In this document: positions 54,365 through 57,065 of the stretch, piece after piece
Numbering within the stretch: the first letter of the stretch is position 1
Layout: the number at the start of each line of letters is the position of its first letter
NCBI GenBank assembly: GCA_038199755.1
Contig: JBBPYR010000271.1
Location: 1-57,065 of the forward strand
Source: JBBPYR01 sp038199755
GTDB taxonomy: Bacteria > Chloroflexota > Ktedonobacteria > Ktedonobacterales > Ktedonobacteraceae
DNA: 57,065 bases
Reading direction: 5' to 3'
The notes under the pieces: model-generated
The model's database searches: none
What the model was told of the DNA's origin: nothing
What the model saw: the letters and a program-made list of their open reading frames with translations, nothing else
Program-made: the position numbers and the translations under genes

Positions 54365-55225
54365 ATGAATCATTCGTCTCCCACCCACGAGGCTTCCCTC
54401 ACACCCGTGTCTGCCCCGCTTCACCCACTTGTGCAGTTGCAAGATGCCGCTGTCACTCTGGGGGGACGCACCATATGGCGGCACGTTTCGCTGGAAGTTC
54501 AGCCAGGGGAATTTCTTGCCATTCTCGGCCCAAATGGAGCGGGCAAGTCTACTCTGCTCAAAGCCATACTGGGACTGCTTCCGCTCTCGGCGGGAAGCAT
54601 CACCGTGCTTGGTGGTACGGCGCAGCGCGGTAACGCTAAGATTGGCTATGTTCCACAGCGGCGGCATTTTGAGGCAGACGTGCGAATACGTGGGCGCAGC
54701 ATTGTCCGGCTTGGATTAGACGGCGCAAACTGGGGTTTACCTCTATCCATGTTTTATCGAGACAAAGCACGTGAGGCTGCTCGCCGTGTTCAGGAGGCCA
54801 TTGATCTTGTTGGAGCCTCGGCATATGCGGACCGTCCGATTGGCGAGCTCTCGGGTGGAGAGCAACAACGCTTACTCATTGCGCAAGCCTTGGTCACACG
54901 GCCACAGATTTTGGCACTGGATGAACCCTTAGATAGCCTGGATCTGCGCAACCAGCAAGGCGTGGCGGCGGTAATTCGTCAAGTTAGCAGGGACACAGGA
55001 GCCGCTGTCTTGCTCGTCGCTCATGACGTTAATCCCATCCTGTCCTCGGTTGATCGTGTAGTGTATATCGCTCATGGACAGGTTGCAGTTGGCACACCAA
55101 AAGCGGTAATTACGACAGAGACGCTTTCACGCCTTTATAACACCGCTGTTGAGGTCCTTCGTGCAAGTGATGGCCGCATTATTGTGGTGGGTCAAGCAGA
55201 GGAGGACGCACGCTACCATGCCTGA
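54365..55225 (+). CDS. Zn/Mn ABC transporter ATPase
   Basis: 286 residues from the ATG at 54365; GTG 54359 or TTG 54362 are closer to the AAAGGAG at 54347-54353 and also possible. Walker A GPNGAGKSTLLKAIL, signature LSGGEQQRLLIAQAL, Walker B ILALDEPLDSLD and the switch His in VAHDVN. It powers the two permeases and overlaps the first by 8 bases. The N-terminal ~20 residues are extra compared with ZnuC. Confidence 0.92.
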   Translation: MNHSSPTHEASLTPVSAPLHPLVQLQDAAVTLGGRTIWRHVSLEVQPGEFLAILGPNGAGKSTLLKAILGLLPLSAGSITVLGGTAQRGNAKIGYVPQRRHFEADVRIRGRSIVRLGLDGANWGLPLSMFYRDKAREAARRVQEAIDLVGASAYADRPIGELSGGEQQRLLIAQALVTRPQILALDEPLDSLDLRNQQGVAAVIRQVSRDTGAAVLLVAHDVNPILSSVDRVVYIAHGQVAVGTPKAVITTETLSRLYNTAVEVLRASDGRIIVVGQAEEDARYHA

Positions 55226-56126
55226 ACAAGTGCAGTTTTCTTGGGATCTGCTGGCAGACCTCCAGATGCTCTTCCACTATCACTTTATGCAAAATGCGTA
55301 TCTTGCAGGAACATTTGTTGCGCTTGCTGCTGGCATGATCGGCTACTTCATGGTGTTACGCGATCAGAGCTTTGCAGGTCATAGTCTTGCCAATGTGGGC
55401 TTTGCGGGAGCAACGGGTGCTGCACTTTTCGGGATTGCTCCTGTCGTGGGCCTCTTTCTGGCTGGGTTGCTGGCGGCAATTGGCATCCAGACGCTCAACA
55501 TTTCAGCCCGTCAAAACCGCCAGAGCGATATTGCTGTGGGGGCAGTTTTCACCGCCTCGCTTGCCCTCGGCTTTCTCTTCATTCATTTGTCCACAGCGGA
55601 GTACGCGGCGAATGTCTATAACGTACTGTTTGGCAATGTGCTGGGTATCAATGACTCTGATGTTACCATTATTGTTTGGTCAACACTGCTGCTGTTGGGT
55701 GTACTGGCTATCATCGCCCGACCGCTCTTTTTTGCTTCCATTGATCCCGATGTGGCGGCAGCGCATGGTGTACCCGTACGCACTCTTGCCTTTGTGTATC
55801 TCGTGCTGCTTGCCCTTGTGGTCGCGGTGGCGGTACAGGTTGTGGGCGTACTGCTCATTTTCTCTTTGCTCGTCACCCCTGCCGCCATCGCCCAATATGT
55901 CACTACGCGACCCGCAATAGCAGTTCTGGTCGCGGTGGCTTTGGCCCTCATTGTTACCTGGGGCGGGCTAGCAGCGGGCTACGTTTCACCATACCCGGTC
56001 GGCTTTTTCATTACGACCTTCGCTTTTGGCACCTATGTCCTCATCCGTGGGTGGCGATTTCTGCGGAATTTCTTGCTACATCGTCGTGCGTCACGAGACC
56101 GTTCCCGTAGAGGAGGAATGCTATGA
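55218..56126 (+). CDS. Zn/Mn ABC transporter permease 1
   Basis: 302 residues from the ATG at 55218, inside the ATPase stop. About eight membrane helices of the ABC-3 (ZnuB/MntB) type: VLRDQSFAGHSLANVGFAGATGAALFG and DPDVAAAHGVPVRTLAF. Overlaps the next permease by ATGA. Two different permeases imply a heterodimeric channel. Confidence 0.92.
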   Translation: MPEQVQFSWDLLADLQMLFHYHFMQNAYLAGTFVALAAGMIGYFMVLRDQSFAGHSLANVGFAGATGAALFGIAPVVGLFLAGLLAAIGIQTLNISARQNRQSDIAVGAVFTASLALGFLFIHLSTAEYAANVYNVLFGNVLGINDSDVTIIVWSTLLLLGVLAIIARPLFFASIDPDVAAAHGVPVRTLAFVYLVLLALVVAVAVQVVGVLLIFSLLVTPAAIAQYVTTRPAIAVLVAVALALIVTWGGLAAGYVSPYPVGFFITTFAFGTYVLIRGWRFLRNFLLHRRASRDRSRRGGML

Positions 56127-57025
56127 GGATCATACTAGCGAGAACGCTACCCCCTTTTACGCTGAACCTTTGGCAGGATATCCTGGTCATCCTTCATTAT
56201 GACTTCATGCGGCAGGCTCTGTTTGCCGGAACCATTTTGAGTATCGTCGCAGGGCTCGTGGGCTACTTTGTGGTTTTGCGGCACCAGGCATTCGCAGGTG
56301 AGTCGCTTTCGGATGTCGCCTTTACTGGGGCACTAGCTGGTGCAGCTTTTGGCATCAATCCACTCTTTAGCCTGATCGTGATTACTGTCGTGGTCGCGGT
56401 GGCGATGGGGGGACTTGGTGAGCGTTTACGGGGGCGTGATGTAGCGATTGGTACGATGCTTGCTTGGGTGCTTGGTCTCGGCGTCCTCTTCCTGAGTCTG
56501 TTTACTGCACATGTCAGTGGCTCTGGTACAGGCTTTTCTGGCGTGACCGTCTTGTTTGGCAATATTCTGGGTATCTCCACTGGCCAGTTACTGACCATTG
56601 CATTTATAAGTGCTGTTGTGATGCTCGCTCTTTTGCTCATGGTACGTCCGTTACTTTTTGCATCGCTTGACCCTGATGTGGCAGCAGCACGTGGTGTGCC
56701 AGTACGCGTGCTCAGTCTGAGCTTTATGGTGCTTCTGGCGATAACGGTCAGTGAAGCAACGCTAGCTGTGGGTGCCTTGCTTGTGTTCGCGCTTCTGCTC
56801 TTGCCTGCCGCGATTGCACATCAGGTCAGTAGCCGACCGTTTGCGTCGCTGGCAATTGCTGCTGGCCTTGCTGTCGCTTTCACATGGCTTGGTATCGCAG
56901 TCGGTTTCTATACGGGATATCCCAGTAGTGTATGTATCAGTTTGTTGGCTTTTGTGAGCTATGTTGTTGTGGTTGGGGGAAGCAGCCCAATGGCAAGGGC
57001 AATAGGAAAAGCATCAAGAGCATGA
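56123..57025 (+). CDS. Zn/Mn ABC transporter permease 2
   Basis: 300 residues, same family as the preceding gene: VLRHQAFAGESLSDVAFTGALAGAAFG and DPDVAAARGVPVRVLSLSF. The N-terminal ~10 residues are polar. It is a paralogue of permease 1, about the same length, and last in the operon. Confidence 0.92.
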   Translation: MRIILARTLPPFTLNLWQDILVILHYDFMRQALFAGTILSIVAGLVGYFVVLRHQAFAGESLSDVAFTGALAGAAFGINPLFSLIVITVVVAVAMGGLGERLRGRDVAIGTMLAWVLGLGVLFLSLFTAHVSGSGTGFSGVTVLFGNILGISTGQLLTIAFISAVVMLALLLMVRPLLFASLDPDVAAARGVPVRVLSLSFMVLLAITVSEATLAVGALLVFALLLLPAAIAHQVSSRPFASLAIAAGLAVAFTWLGIAVGFYTGYPSSVCISLLAFVSYVVVVGGSSPMARAIGKASRA

Positions 57026-57047
57026 TGTATGTCATATCGCTCTATGC

Positions 57048-57060
57048 GATACAATATATC
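57048..57060. promoter_or_regulatory. Third operator-like palindrome
   Basis: GATACAATATATC resembles the two 13-bp sites at 53262-53296. It lies 22 bases after the last permease stop and could belong to the next gene outside the window. Confidence 0.35.
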
Positions 57061-57065
57061 AATAA

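Noticed and set aside
1..57065. CRISPR arrays, tRNA, rRNA and insertion sequences
   Set aside because: No regularly spaced repeats, no cloverleaf or rRNA sequence, and no transposase-like protein were seen on either strand.

Overview
The window looks like a piece of chromosome from a Ktedonobacteria-like Chloroflexota bacterium. This is inferred from gene style: several FHA-domain proteins, membrane-linked Ser/Thr kinases, a T-box in front of a tRNA-synthetase gene, and an FMN-riboswitch riboflavin uptake pair of the RibX/RibY type known from Chloroflexus. No rRNA, tRNA, CRISPR array, transposase or phage gene was found.

Layout. 1-494 is the start of an acetyl-CoA synthetase gene that runs off the left edge. 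626-7585 is an unusual redox/signalling locus. On the minus strand are a five-helix protein with two HX13H pairs (probable di-heme b cytochrome) and a 1227-residue multidomain redox protein (FAD/NAD oxidoreductase, FHA, 2x4Fe-4S, two cyclic-nucleotide-binding domains, DmsB-like 4Fe-4S). Divergent from them is a membrane pseudokinase carrying a C-terminal Rieske domain. 7593-9560 has a small membrane protein, a lipid kinase and a PlsC acyltransferase. 9716-14449 (minus) has an ABC exporter fused to FHA, endonuclease III, a Rho-N/SAP-like protein and a ParA ATPase.

14884-21774 is the most novel part: two adjacent, AT-richer genes for a 1033-residue protein of no family I recognise and a 1257-residue superfamily-2-type helicase/ATPase. 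They look like an acquired two-gene nucleic-acid-acting, possibly defence, module.

21856-34361 is mixed housekeeping and accessory: alpha/beta hydrolase, HisI-like fusion, HAD phosphatase, a two-component pair followed by TerC and DedA (shared 11-bp-spaced operator repeats precede the response regulator and terC), thioesterase, VIT1-like metal transporter, acetyl/acyltransferases, a DUF2071 protein and a lone sugar-type ABC permease. 34484-38980 is a T-box-controlled AlaX-IleS operon. 39309-43635 encodes E1 and E2 of 2-oxoglutarate dehydrogenase; an in-frame copy of a dispersed hairpin repeat lies inside the E2 linker. 43886-48093 has an active Ser/Thr kinase with zinc ribbon and FHA, a DUF6391-like protein, a rhodanese and a degenerate phosphotransferase. 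48094-49488 has a VOC-family remnant and a cytochrome P450.

50380-52662 is an FMN-riboswitch-controlled riboflavin transporter (permease plus binding protein, no ATPase). 53262-57025 is a Zn/Mn ABC transporter operon (binding protein, ATPase, two permeases) behind two 13-bp palindromes spaced 22 bp apart. Domain calls rest on motifs read by eye; no database search was run.
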